From UMGS172 sp964634675 (GTDB lineage Bacteria > Bacillota > Clostridia > Oscillospirales > Acutalibacteraceae): a DNA stretch of 14,639 nucleotides. Made by a program: the position numbers and the translations under genes. Under the pieces are notes generated by a model that saw nothing but the letters and a program-made list of their open reading frames with translations, had not been told where the DNA came from and made no database searches. This document shows, piece by piece, positions 1 through 6,003 of the stretch (positions within the stretch are counted from its first letter, which is position 1; the number at the start of each line of letters is the position of its first letter). The stretch spans positions 1-14,639 of the forward strand of contig CAZWLH010000036.1 in NCBI GenBank assembly GCA_964634675.1. The letters are read 5' to 3'.

Positions 1-54
1 GTGTAAAACACCAGATCCTAAGTCTGGCGTGTCTGCCAATTCCACCACACCCGC
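1..54 (-). tRNA. tRNA-Leu(UAG), 5' part only
   Basis: Read on the minus strand, the sequence starts GCGGGTGTGGTGGAATTGGC, the acceptor arm and D-arm of a bacterial leucine tRNA. It continues into an anticodon stem-loop CCAGA-CTTAGGA-TCTGG with anticodon UAG (plus-strand cta at 18-20), which reads CUN codons. The long variable arm, T-arm and 3' end lie beyond the left edge. A perfect sigma-A promoter lies upstream at 79-107. Confidence 0.95.
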
Positions 55-78
55 AAGCAGTTTAATTGCGACCCCGTT

Positions 79-107
79 ATTATATCATTTTGCACGAAAT
101 CTGTCAA
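79..107 (-). promoter_or_regulatory. sigma-A promoter of tRNA-Leu(UAG)
   Basis: On the minus strand there is a consensus -35 TTGACA (plus-strand TGTCAA, 102-107), a 17-base spacer and a consensus -10 TATAAT (plus-strand ATTATA, 79-84). The tRNA 5' end is 24 bases past the -10 box, which leaves a short leader to be removed by RNase P. Confidence 0.85.
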
Positions 108-159
108 TGATATTTTACATATTGAACAGTAAATTTTCCTTTATTTTACATCAAAACAG

Positions 160-168
160 TGGTATAAT
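160..168 (+). promoter_or_regulatory. extended -10 promoter for the cytidylate kinase-like gene
   Basis: TGGTATAAT (160-168) is a perfect extended -10 element (TGnTATAAT), 45 bases before the start codon at 213. No good -35 is present at the usual distance (140-145 reads TTTATT), which the extended -10 could offset. Transcription would start near 175. Confidence 0.6.
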
Positions 169-212
169 ATCAATAGTGAAACCGTATTCTTACATTAAGA
201 GGGGTGCTTTTT

Positions 213-821
213 ATGAAATCTATCATTACTATCGGAAGACAATTCGGATGCGGAGGCAGACAGATCTGCAAACGCCTGTCGGAGGAGCTTAACATACCGT
301 TTTATGACCGTGAGCTTATCGAGTATGCCGCCGCCAAGAGCGGAGTAAATCCCGAGGTTCTTGAGCAATATGATGAGAAGGCTACCAACAGCTTGCTTTA
401 TTCGCTGTCGATCAGCGCTTATTCCTATGCCGGAACTGCCGTGAATGCTCCGCAGCTTCCTTTGAACGATCAGCTCTTTATATCTCAAAGTGAGGTTATA
501 AAGCAGCTCGCCGAAAAGGGACCGTGCATACTTTTGGGACGCTGCTCGGACTATGTTCTTAAAGACCGCGATGATGTTCTCAACGTTTTTGTTCACTGTG
601 ATCTCGAAACAAGAATTTCCAATATCGAGAAGCGCCTCGGACTTCCGAGATCCAAGGCCGCCGATCTTATCAAAAAGACCGAAAAACGTCGCGCTTCCTA
701 TTATAACAACTACACCCATCAAAAGTGGGGCGACCTCGGTAATTTTGACCTTGCAATAAACAGTGCTCTCGGAATCGACAAGGTCGTCGATACAATAATC
801 GGCTTCTATAAATCGAAATAA
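213..821 (+). CDS. cytidylate kinase-like family protein (AAA_26)
   Basis: A 202-residue predicted cytosolic P-loop protein. The N-terminus has the glycine-rich nucleotide loop GRQFGCGGRQI (residues 8-18), which matches the GREYGSGGREI form of the cytidylate kinase-like (AAA_26) family and not the classical GKT Walker A. Also visible are FYDRELIEYAA (30-40), GPCILLGRCSDYVL (103-116) and a C-terminal RRASYYNNYTHQKWGD block (159-174), all usual for the family. ATG 213 is chosen because AAGAGGGG (197-204) lies 8 bases upstream; the in-frame GTG at 204 would overlap that site. The members are often distinct from Cmk proper and their physiological substrate is not established, so nucleotide phosphorylation is only presumed. 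A terminator-like hairpin follows directly. Confidence 0.85.
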   Translation: MKSIITIGRQFGCGGRQICKRLSEELNIPFYDRELIEYAAAKSGVNPEVLEQYDEKATNSLLYSLSISAYSYAGTAVNAPQLPLNDQLFISQSEVIKQLAEKGPCILLGRCSDYVLKDRDDVLNVFVHCDLETRISNIEKRLGLPRSKAADLIKKTEKRRASYYNNYTHQKWGDLGNFDLAINSALGIDKVVDTIIGFYKSK

Positions 822-837
822 TCCTTTAAACAAAACA

Positions 838-883
838 CACCTTCCGCAATATCGACGTATGATATTACGGGAGGTGCTTTTTT
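838..883 (+). terminator. terminator-like hairpin overlapping the yunB ribosome site
   Basis: The arms at 838-853 and 861-876 pair over 16 positions, with one G-U wobble and one C/A mismatch, around a 7-base loop (gacgtat). C then six T follow (878-883). This is a good intrinsic terminator for the kinase-like gene, but its 3' arm contains the yunB Shine-Dalgarno GGGAGGTG (869-876) and its T-run runs into the yunB TTG start (882). It may also hold back yunB translation or read-through. Confidence 0.75.
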
Positions 884-1568
884 GCAATACAGAGTAAGCT
901 TCAGACTGAAGGTCTTTGTCGGTCTGTCGGCACTTTTGATAATCGCGCTGTCAATAACTGTCGAAACCGATAGTCGACTTAGAGTGCTCGTAAATAACTA
1001 TGCACATTCAAAAGCAAAAATACTTTCAAACAGTGTCATAAACGGTACGGTATATAATTATTTGAATGAGAGCGGACTGCTGTATTCCGACTTAATGAAA
1101 ATAAATACCGCCGATGACGGAGCGGTGACCTCGGTCGAATTTGACACGGTACGGATTGCAAAGTTAAAATCCGGTATTGTATCGAGAATACAAAACGATA
1201 TAAACGCACTTGACACGGTTGTAATGAACATACCGGTCGGAACACTTACCGGCAGTCAGCTGCTTAACAACAAGGGACCGACTGTCAGGATAGAGTTGAA
1301 CATAAGCTCGGCGGTTTATTCAAAGATCGGAAGCAAATTTATATCTGCCGGAATCAACCAAACACTGCACCAAATCACAATGAGTGTAAGCAGTGACGTT
1401 TATTTTGTTATGCCGTGGTACCGCTCGTCGGGAAGCTATCAAACAGAATTTATTTTAGCCGAAACAGTCATAGTCGGCAAGGTTCCCGATGCATATACAA
1501 ATGTTATCGAGTATCCGGGAAGCAGTGTAGCAGGGGAGATATTCGATTACGGAGCCGATGTCGGATAA
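882..1568 (+). CDS. yunB: sporulation protein YunB
   Basis: A 228-residue membrane-anchored protein of the YunB family, a sporulation protein in Bacillus and Clostridia whose exact biochemical role is not known. Visible features are a short basic N-terminus (RVSFRLK), one membrane segment at about residues 9-25, then an extracytoplasmic domain with the typical blocks NNYAHSKAKILSNSVINGTV (37-56), NIPVGTLTGSQLL and PVSV-type beta strands, ending in a family-like C-terminus with FILAETVIVGKVPDAY. Its length is slightly under the about 250 residues of the B. subtilis protein. The start is TTG 882, set by GGGAGGTG with a 5-base spacer; no in-frame ATG fits. The ribosome site lies inside a terminator-like hairpin. 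The stop codon abuts the stop of the convergent reductase gene with no base between. No promoter of its own could be named. Confidence 0.85.
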   Translation: MQYRVSFRLKVFVGLSALLIIALSITVETDSRLRVLVNNYAHSKAKILSNSVINGTVYNYLNESGLLYSDLMKINTADDGAVTSVEFDTVRIAKLKSGIVSRIQNDINALDTVVMNIPVGTLTGSQLLNNKGPTVRIELNISSAVYSKIGSKFISAGINQTLHQITMSVSSDVYFVMPWYRSSGSYQTEFILAETVIVGKVPDAYTNVIEYPGSSVAGEIFDYGADVG

Positions 1569-2303
1569 CTATATGACAAATCCGCCGTCAACACTCAAAA
1601 CCTGCCCTGTGATAAATGAGGCATTGTCCGAAGCCAAAAACAAGACCGCATTTGCAACGTCCTCGGGTGTACCGAGACGGCAAAGGGGAATTTCATCGGC
1701 TAAGGCTGCTAAATCCGATTCCGAAAACGAATTCAGCATATCGGTCATTATTACACCCGGAGCTACTGCGTTGACACGTATTCCGCTCGGGCCGAGCTCC
1801 TTGGCAAGTGATTTTGTAAGTCCGATGACTCCGGCTTTAGCGGCAGAATAATGAACCTCGCAGGATGCACCGACAAGTCCCCACATTGATGTAATGTTGA
1901 TGATCGAGCCGCTGTGGCGCCTTAGCATAAGCTCTGCGGCGGCTTGATCGCAGTTATAACAGCCTGTTAAATTTATATCGAGCATTCGCTTCCATTCATC
2001 ATCGGTAATGTCTGTGAAGAGCTTTTGCTGAGCGATACCGGCGTTGGCAACAAGCAGATCGACTGCTCCGAATGTTGCAGAAGCAAAGTTGAACAGTTGA
2101 CCGACTTCGGTTTTGTCAGTGATATCGGCCTTAAAGATAACGGCAGAAAAACCTTCAGCGCAAAGCTCTGACGCAAGCTCATTCGCAGATACAACCGATG
2201 TATTGTAATTTATAACAACGTTATATCCGTTTCGGCAGAGTAGGGAAGAGATCGCTCTTCCGATACCTTTCGCTCCGCCAGTAACTATTGCGGTTTTACT
2301 CAT
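1569..2303 (-). CDS. FabG-like short-chain reductase, possibly YmfI-type (EF-P 5-aminopentanone reductase)
   Basis: A 244-residue classical short-chain dehydrogenase/reductase. It has the NAD(P) motif TGGAKGIG (8-15), VANAG (85-89), and catalytic residues Asn111, Ser139, Tyr152 and Lys156 (HYSAAK), followed by GIRVNAVAPG (174-183) and the C-terminal SFITGQVLSVDGGF. General FabG-type ketone reduction with NADPH is secure. The stretch around the active site, TSMWGLVGASCEVHYSAAKAG, resembles from memory the YmfI-like reductases that act on 5-aminopentanone-modified elongation factor P, so this is a reasonable alternative to a fatty-acid FabG; no fab genes lie nearby. The start ATG at 2303 has an AAGGAAGTG ribosome site about 5 bases upstream. 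No promoter could be identified with confidence. It converges on yunB with zero intergenic bases. Confidence 0.88.
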   Translation of the reverse strand: MSKTAIVTGGAKGIGRAISSLLCRNGYNVVINYNTSVVSANELASELCAEGFSAVIFKADITDKTEVGQLFNFASATFGAVDLLVANAGIAQQKLFTDITDDEWKRMLDINLTGCYNCDQAAAELMLRRHSGSIINITSMWGLVGASCEVHYSAAKAGVIGLTKSLAKELGPSGIRVNAVAPGVIMTDMLNSFSESDLAALADEIPLCRLGTPEDVANAVLFLASDNASFITGQVLSVDGGFVI

Positions 2304-2373
2304 AACAACACTTCCTTTTTACTTATTCTAACATAAATCACAAAAAAAATAAATAGCTATTTTCATATATCTT

Positions 2374-2580
2374 GATTGACATAACACCGATGTGACACAA
2401 TTTGTAGCGGTTGACATAACGTGTTTACATAAGCAGAAAAGGTGCTGAAAATTTTTGTTGACATAATTTAAAAATGGTGTATAATATAAATAGTACGCAA
2501 AATCAAGGCGTTCTTGTTGCGAAAACACATCGCTTTAATTTTCGATTTTTCGTGATTTGTGTCTATAGTAGGTTACATAA
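2374..2580 (-). repeat. five short repeats of consensus NGTTGACATAA (TTATGTCAAC on the minus strand)
   Basis: The copies are GATTGACATAA (2374-2384), GGTTGACATAA (2409-2419), TGTTTACATAA (2422-2432), TGTTGACATAA (2456-2466) and AGGTTACATAA (2570-2580). All point the same way, with start-to-start spacings of 35, 13, 34 and 114 bases. On the minus strand they read TTATGT(C/A)A(A/C)C, close to the XerD-binding arm of Firmicute dif sites (TTATGTAAACT, from memory). The fourth copy also supplies the -35 of the promoter at 2458. Confidence 0.55.
2458..2485 (+). promoter_or_regulatory. sigma-A promoter upstream of spoIIM-xerD
   Basis: Consensus TTGACA (2458-2463), a 16-base spacer and consensus TATAAT (2480-2485). 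Transcription would start near 2492, about 208 bases before the spoIIM ATG. The -35 is part of a repeated TTGACATAA motif, so a repressor bound to the repeat would block it. A sigma-E-like -10 CATATCAT at 2670-2677 could give a second, sporulation-linked start, but its -35 is not convincing. Confidence 0.65.
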
Positions 2581-2666
2581 TCTTATAATGTTTTATATAT
2601 TTAGTGGTTTTTCAAGGCCCGATTACTACATCTTGTAAAATTCTTCGGTTCTTAAAAGCCTGCTTG

Positions 2667-2689
2667 TCTCATATCATTTGAATATGAGA
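2667..2689 (+). promoter_or_regulatory. hairpin partly covering the spoIIM ribosome site
   Basis: TCTCATAT (2667-2674) pairs perfectly with ATATGAGA (2682-2689) around a 7-base loop. The 3' arm contains the first bases of the Shine-Dalgarno GAGAGGTG (2686-2693), which sits 7 bases before the ATG at 2701. The AT-rich stem is weak, so any effect on translation would be modest. Confidence 0.45.
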
Positions 2690-2700
2690 GGTGTAACGAT

Positions 2701-3339
2701 ATGCAGGTTGTAATTTCAAAGCCGAATGAAAAGCTCAACGGTTATTTTGAGGCTGTAAAATCGCAAAAGTTTTTTCTGATTCTTTTGTTTTTCTTGATTT
2801 TGGGAATGCTTTGCGGTGCTGTTTCGGTCAAGCTTCTTCCGCAGGATGCCGAAGCATTCTTGGTAAAATGGTTTAGGTCCTTCGTTTCCGTGAGAGAAAC
2901 ATCGGGCTTTATGGGCAATTTTTTCAGCTCTTTTCTTAAAGGCATCCTTTGCTTTGCGGTCATTTTTGCGGCATCCTTCGGTGTCGGTGGCCTCGCTGTG
3001 CTTCCGCTTTTGCAGTTGCTGAGAGGTGTGGGGACCTGTGCCTTGGCAGGCCTGCTTTACCGAACCTGTTCTTTGGAGGGAATCGCTTTCGCAGATTTGA
3101 TACTCCTGCCGTCTGCAGTTATTATTGATTTTTCATTGCTGTTGTGCTCGGCAAAGGGACTTGAGCTTTCGAAGAGCTTTCTTGACGGCATTAAAGCCGT
3201 ATCGACCGCAGGTTTAAGCCTAAGACCAATGTGCTTGAGCTTCTTGAAAAGCTCGGTTAAGTGCGTTTTGCTTTATATGTCAGCATCGGTTTTAGAAGCG
3301 GCTTTCGCCGCCTGTTTTATAAGATATTTTAAATTTTAG
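2701..3339 (+). CDS. spoIIM: stage II sporulation protein M
   Basis: A 212-residue polytopic membrane protein of the SpoIIM family, close to the length of the B. subtilis protein. In that organism SpoIIM is the scaffold of the SpoIID-SpoIIM-SpoIIP complex that remodels peptidoglycan during engulfment. Membrane segments are seen at about residues 23-45, 80-106, 126-150 and 186-207, with a soluble N-terminus and a loop of about 35 residues after the first segment. The GVGGLAVLPLLQLLRGVGT stretch (94-112) is typical of the family. The start ATG has an AGAGGTG ribosome site 7 bases away. xerD begins 28 bases after the stop; the spoIIM-xerD neighbourhood is also known from Bacillus, where fur lies between them, which supports both names. 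A GC-rich five-pair hairpin plus TTTT lies near its 3' end (3298-3318). Confidence 0.85.
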   Translation: MQVVISKPNEKLNGYFEAVKSQKFFLILLFFLILGMLCGAVSVKLLPQDAEAFLVKWFRSFVSVRETSGFMGNFFSSFLKGILCFAVIFAASFGVGGLAVLPLLQLLRGVGTCALAGLLYRTCSLEGIAFADLILLPSAVIIDFSLLLCSAKGLELSKSFLDGIKAVSTAGLSLRPMCLSFLKSSVKCVLLYMSASVLEAAFAACFIRYFKF

Positions 3340-3367
3340 AAAATTTTAACGAAACGAGAAGTCGAAA

Positions 3368-4255
3368 ATGAACGCTTATATCAACGAATTTGAAATCTAT
3401 TTAAAAGATGTCAAAAAAAGCTCCGGCAACACGCTGGAGTCTTATGTTCGTGATATAAATGCGTTTGCCGCTTACTGTGAGGGCTTAAAGCTTAAATCTC
3501 TTTCTTCCGTGAAACAGAACGATATCGGCGAATATATCGACAGCTTGTCGCGCTCCGGGAAATCCGCGGCCACCACAACACGTGTTTTGGCTTCATTGCG
3601 CTGCTATTTCGGTTTTTTGCAAAGCAGGGGAATAGTCGAGCATTCGCCTGTTGACGGCATAAAACGCGCAAAGAGTGAGCAAAAGCTGCCTGAAATTTTG
3701 ACCCATCAGGAAATAAAAACCTTGCTTGCTCAGCCCGATTGCAATGAGCTGAAAGGCTGCCGTGATAAAGCTATGCTTGAGCTTCTTTATGCAACCGGCA
3801 TTAAGGCTTCCGAGCTGATAACGCTTAAGGTACAGGACGTAAATCCGCAGATCGGCATTTTGCATTTGCATACCGATAAGAGCGAGCGTATCGTACCAAT
3901 GTATCACGAAGCGGTAAAAGCACTGACGAATTACTGCGTAAATGTCAGAAGCATCGTCGTACTTGATAACAGTACTGCCGAGCTGTTCACTAATATGAAC
4001 GGTCGACCGTTGACGCGTCAAGGACTTTGGAAAATAATTAAGTATTACGCCGAAAAAGCAGGTATAAAAAAAGATATCACGCCGCACACCATAAGACATT
4101 CGTTTGCGGCACATCTGCTTGAAAACGGCGCACCGCTCAAGGATATTCAAGAAATTTTGGGACATTCCGATGTTTCGTCAACGCAGATCTATGCGCAGCT
4201 GATGAAAAGTCGCTATGCCGAAAGCTATAAAAAATACCATCCGATGGCTCGCTAA
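3368..4255 (+). CDS. xerD: XerD-type tyrosine recombinase with Lys at the first catalytic Arg position
   Basis: A 295-residue tyrosine recombinase with the length and layout of XerD: an N-terminal SAM-like DNA-binding domain (about 1-90) and a catalytic domain (about 107-290). His240, Arg243 (HTIRH), His266 (LGH) and the nucleophile Tyr275 (TQIYAQL) are present. However, the Arg-I box normally written TG(L/I)RxSEL reads TGIKASEL, so residue 146 is Lys (codon AAG, 3803-3805). Aligned without gaps to E. coli XerD, the beta-hairpin Lys of GKGNKER falls on Thr169, with Lys171 two residues later (TDKSER). XerD normally acts with XerC at dif to resolve chromosome dimers; these changes may impair strand cleavage here. 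The ribosome site is weak (GAGAAG, about 9 bases upstream), consistent with coupling to spoIIM. The 3' end of the gene encodes one arm of its terminator. Confidence 0.82.
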   Translation: MNAYINEFEIYLKDVKKSSGNTLESYVRDINAFAAYCEGLKLKSLSSVKQNDIGEYIDSLSRSGKSAATTTRVLASLRCYFGFLQSRGIVEHSPVDGIKRAKSEQKLPEILTHQEIKTLLAQPDCNELKGCRDKAMLELLYATGIKASELITLKVQDVNPQIGILHLHTDKSERIVPMYHEAVKALTNYCVNVRSIVVLDNSTAELFTNMNGRPLTRQGLWKIIKYYAEKAGIKKDITPHTIRHSFAAHLLENGAPLKDIQEILGHSDVSSTQIYAQLMKSRYAESYKKYHPMAR

Positions 4256-4272
4256 CCATCGGGTGGTATTTT
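4231..4272 (+). terminator. intrinsic terminator of spoIIM-xerD
   Basis: A 17-pair stem (4231-4247 with 4256-4272, one G-U) has an 8-base loop (ctcgctaa) that holds the xerD stop codon TAA (4253-4255). The 3' arm ends in TTTT, and the A-rich 5' arm makes it likely to work on both strands. Confidence 0.85.
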
Positions 4273-4337
4273 AAAATTAAGAAAATTTTGATAATAGGGC
4301 AGATTACCGATTTTCACCTGTATTAAATTTAATTGGC

Positions 4338-4367
4338 AATTATACAAAATGCGTATTTTGTATAATT
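4338..4367. repeat. perfect palindrome with 13-base arms
   Basis: AATTATACAAAAT (4338-4350), spacer GCGT, then ATTTTGTATAATT (4355-4367). The first 12 bases of the arm, AATTATACAAAA, recur exactly at 4930-4941 inside the promoter of the second recombinase gene. It looks more like a dimeric protein-binding site than a terminator, because it has no GC and no T-run. The 4-base spacer does not match the 6-base centre of a dif site. Confidence 0.6.
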
Positions 4368-4812
4368 CGAAGTGTGGAAAAGAGTTTGATTTATGGTTTT
4401 TGCATCTTGTGATTTGTTTGGTCTGAACTTATATGGTGACCGATTGCAATATTTTGTCGGTAAATTATTCGTTACTCATAACTGATTTTTATACTTAATC
4501 CATCATCTATCAAATCTTTATTATAAAAACATCTTATCAATAGATTTTTTTGATAAGACTTTTAACAGTTTGATATCACTTTGAAATTTCATTACTGATA
4601 TTTTTGTTCGATCGGATATACTGTGTTTAAAGAAATAACATAACATCATATCATATAAAACCGTTTGATTGCCGGTAAAGCCTGCTATATATAACTTTTG
4701 CCGATTAATCGTTACTGCAGACACGTATAAGCACATCCACGTGCATATTCTTTGAATTATCCTTGCGGTCGTGATTTAAATCTTTGATGATACAATCGCG
4801 AAAATTGATGTT

Positions 4813-4886
4813 AGAAGCAGAATTTTTTTACCGTATCTTCGCTCTTTTGCGAGCCGGTCATTAAAGAAAATTCTGCTTCTTTTATT
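4813..4886 (+). terminator. long hairpin with T-rich tail, terminator or small RNA
   Basis: AGAAGCAGAATTTT (4813-4826) pairs perfectly with AAAATTCTGCTTCT (4867-4880). Inside, ACCG (4830-4833) can pair with CGGT (4855-4858), and GCTC (4841-4844) with GAGC (4851-4854). The tail after the outer stem reads TTTATT. No upstream gene on the plus strand needs this terminator, since xerD already has one 540 bases earlier. A small RNA of about 80 bases starting after the possible -10 at 4791 would end here. Confidence 0.55.
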
Positions 4887-4926
4887 ACAACTTTCTTTTT
4901 AAGATATATAATAGCAATCTAACCAC

Positions 4927-4955
4927 TTGAATTATACAAAACGTTGTGTTATACT
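4927..4955 (+). promoter_or_regulatory. sigma-A promoter of the second recombinase gene, with a repeated 12-mer inside
   Basis: TTGAAT (4927-4932), 17 bases and TATACT (4950-4955), preceded by an extended -10 TGT (4947-4949). Transcription should start near 4962, 28 bases before the ATG. The spacer contains AATTATACAAAA (4930-4941), identical to one arm of the palindrome at 4338, and an imperfect dyad ACAAAACGTTGTGT (4936-4949). A protein bound here would cover the promoter, so autoregulation is possible. Confidence 0.75.
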
Positions 4956-4989
4956 ATATTTAGTATCAAAAGTGATTGCGGAGGTCTTT

Positions 4990-6003
4990 ATGAAACGTGA
5001 AATTTTGAATAGCTGCCCCCCTATTTTGTGCAATTACCTCATATATTCCGAAACTATTAAGGGTAAATCTTCAAAAACAGTTGAGCAGTATTATCTCGAC
5101 CTTACCCTATTCTTCAAATATTTGAAGATTCAGCGTATGCTTGTCACCGAGGACACCGATTTTTCCGAAATAGACACCTTTGATATTGATGAGAAAATGT
5201 TGAGGTCTGTTACAATAACCGACCTCTACGGTTTTATCGTTTTTTGTAAGGAAGAACGCTCCAACGGCGCAGCCGCACGCGCACGGAAGGTATCGAGCTT
5301 GAGAATGTTTTTCAAATATTTGACTAATAATGTACACATTTTAAACGTCAATCCTGCCGCTGAGCTTGATGCACCTAAGGTCAGAAAATCGTTGCCGGCA
5401 CATTTGACCTTGGAACAGTCGCTTGAGCTTTTGAAATCAATCGATGGGCCGAATAAGGAACGCGATTTTTGCATTATTACCCTGTTTTTGAACTGCGGAA
5501 TGCGTTTATCCGAGCTTTGCTCGATAAATTATACCGATATCAAGGACGACGGCTCGCTCAAAATACTCGGTAAAGGCAACAAAGAGCGAATGGTTTATCT
5601 AAACGATGCCTGCAAGGCGGCTATTGCCAACTATATGCGCGTTCGTCCTAACGATATTATCGATCCTAACGACAAATACGCTCTGTTCATCAGCCGAAAC
5701 CGCCGACGTATCAGCAACAAAACGGTTCAACACATCGTTAACGTTTTTCTCCAAAAAGCAGGTCTCGACGGACAGGGCTTTTCGACCCACAAGCTCCGCC
5801 ACACTGCCGCAACGCTTATGTACCAAATGGGAGGTGTCGATGTGCGTGTCCTTAAGGATATTTTGGGACACGTTAATCTCGGAACGACTCAAATATACAC
5901 CCACGTTGCCAACCGTCAGGTTGAGGATGCCTTTAACCGCAATCCGCTGTCCAACGTAAAACCGATTGTCGACAAAACTCAAAAAACCGATACCGAAGAA
6001 TAA
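4990..6003 (+). CDS. tyrosine-type site-specific recombinase (XerC/XerD-like)
   Basis: A 337-residue tyrosine recombinase with all expected catalytic residues: Arg172 (CGMRLSEL), Lys195 (ILGKGNKER), His267 and Arg270 (HKLRH), His294 (LGH) and nucleophile Tyr303 (TTQIYTHV). The N-terminal core-binding domain covers about residues 10-115 and is some 30-40 residues longer than in E. coli XerC/D because of an acidic insert (about 50-75, TEDTDFSEIDTFDIDEK). It could be the XerC partner of the XerD-like protein upstream or a dedicated recombinase; the sequence does not decide. ATG 4990 is chosen because GGAGGT (4980-4985) lies 4 bases before it, just downstream of a sigma-A promoter; an in-frame TTG at 4927 would coincide with the -35. 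No excisionase or cargo gene is adjacent, so recent mobility is not indicated. Confidence 0.88.
   Translation: MKREILNSCPPILCNYLIYSETIKGKSSKTVEQYYLDLTLFFKYLKIQRMLVTEDTDFSEIDTFDIDEKMLRSVTITDLYGFIVFCKEERSNGAAARARKVSSLRMFFKYLTNNVHILNVNPAAELDAPKVRKSLPAHLTLEQSLELLKSIDGPNKERDFCIITLFLNCGMRLSELCSINYTDIKDDGSLKILGKGNKERMVYLNDACKAAIANYMRVRPNDIIDPNDKYALFISRNRRRISNKTVQHIVNVFLQKAGLDGQGFSTHKLRHTAATLMYQMGGVDVRVLKDILGHVNLGTTQIYTHVANRQVEDAFNRNPLSNVKPIVDKTQKTDTEE

Larger units (their letters stand above)
2304..2700. other. divergent control region between reductase and spoIIM
   Basis: A 397-base AT-rich region with no supportable gene; a 66-codon minus-strand frame at 2328-2528 lacks recognisable features. It holds the reductase ribosome site on the minus strand, a 12-base perfect palindrome AAATAGCTATTT (2351-2362), five TTGACATAA-like repeats, a sigma-A promoter at 2458-2485 and a hairpin touching the spoIIM ribosome site. 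If the sigma-A promoter drives spoIIM, the untranslated leader is about 208 bases, unusually long for such a gene. Confidence 0.7.
4273..4926. other. AT-rich intergenic region with several inverted repeats
   Basis: More than 650 bases between two recombinase genes hold no convincing coding sequence. A 71-codon minus-strand frame (4521-4736) has no ribosome site or recognisable motif. What can be seen is a 13-base-arm palindrome (4338-4367), a hairpin TCTTATCAA/TTGATAAGA (4532-4540 with 4550-4558) flanked by T-runs on both strands, a 5-pair ACCGA/TCGGT hairpin near 4440-4460, and a long hairpin ending in a T-rich tail (4813-4886). A possible extended -10 TGATACAAT (4788-4796) lies just before that hairpin. 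The region could be a decayed element, a small RNA locus or a recombination site. Confidence 0.6.

Noticed and set aside
29..292. Plus-strand frame of 87 codons
   Set aside because: It crosses the tRNA and two promoters and overlaps the well-supported kinase-like gene; no ribosome site.
2328..2528. Minus-strand frame of 66 codons upstream of the reductase
   Set aside because: Lies over promoter and repeat DNA, Cys/Tyr-rich AT-driven composition, no ribosome site or motif.
2547..2580. A complete dif site near the xerD operon
   Set aside because: Only the XerD-arm-like half matches (10 of 11 for two copies); the 11 bases where a XerC arm should be do not resemble one at any copy.
3298..3318. 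GCGGC-tttc-GCCGC hairpin with TTTT near the end of spoIIM
   Set aside because: Only five pairs, inside coding sequence, and xerD follows in the same operon; likely codon-driven.
4521..4736. Minus-strand frame of 71 codons in the gap between recombinases
   Set aside because: No ribosome site, no recognisable domain, overlaps a hairpin; could be a relic but cannot be supported.
3368..6003. An integrated mobile element bounded by the two recombinases
   Set aside because: No excisionase, cargo, direct-repeat ends or tRNA attachment duplicate was found; spoIIM-xerD is a conserved chromosomal neighbourhood.
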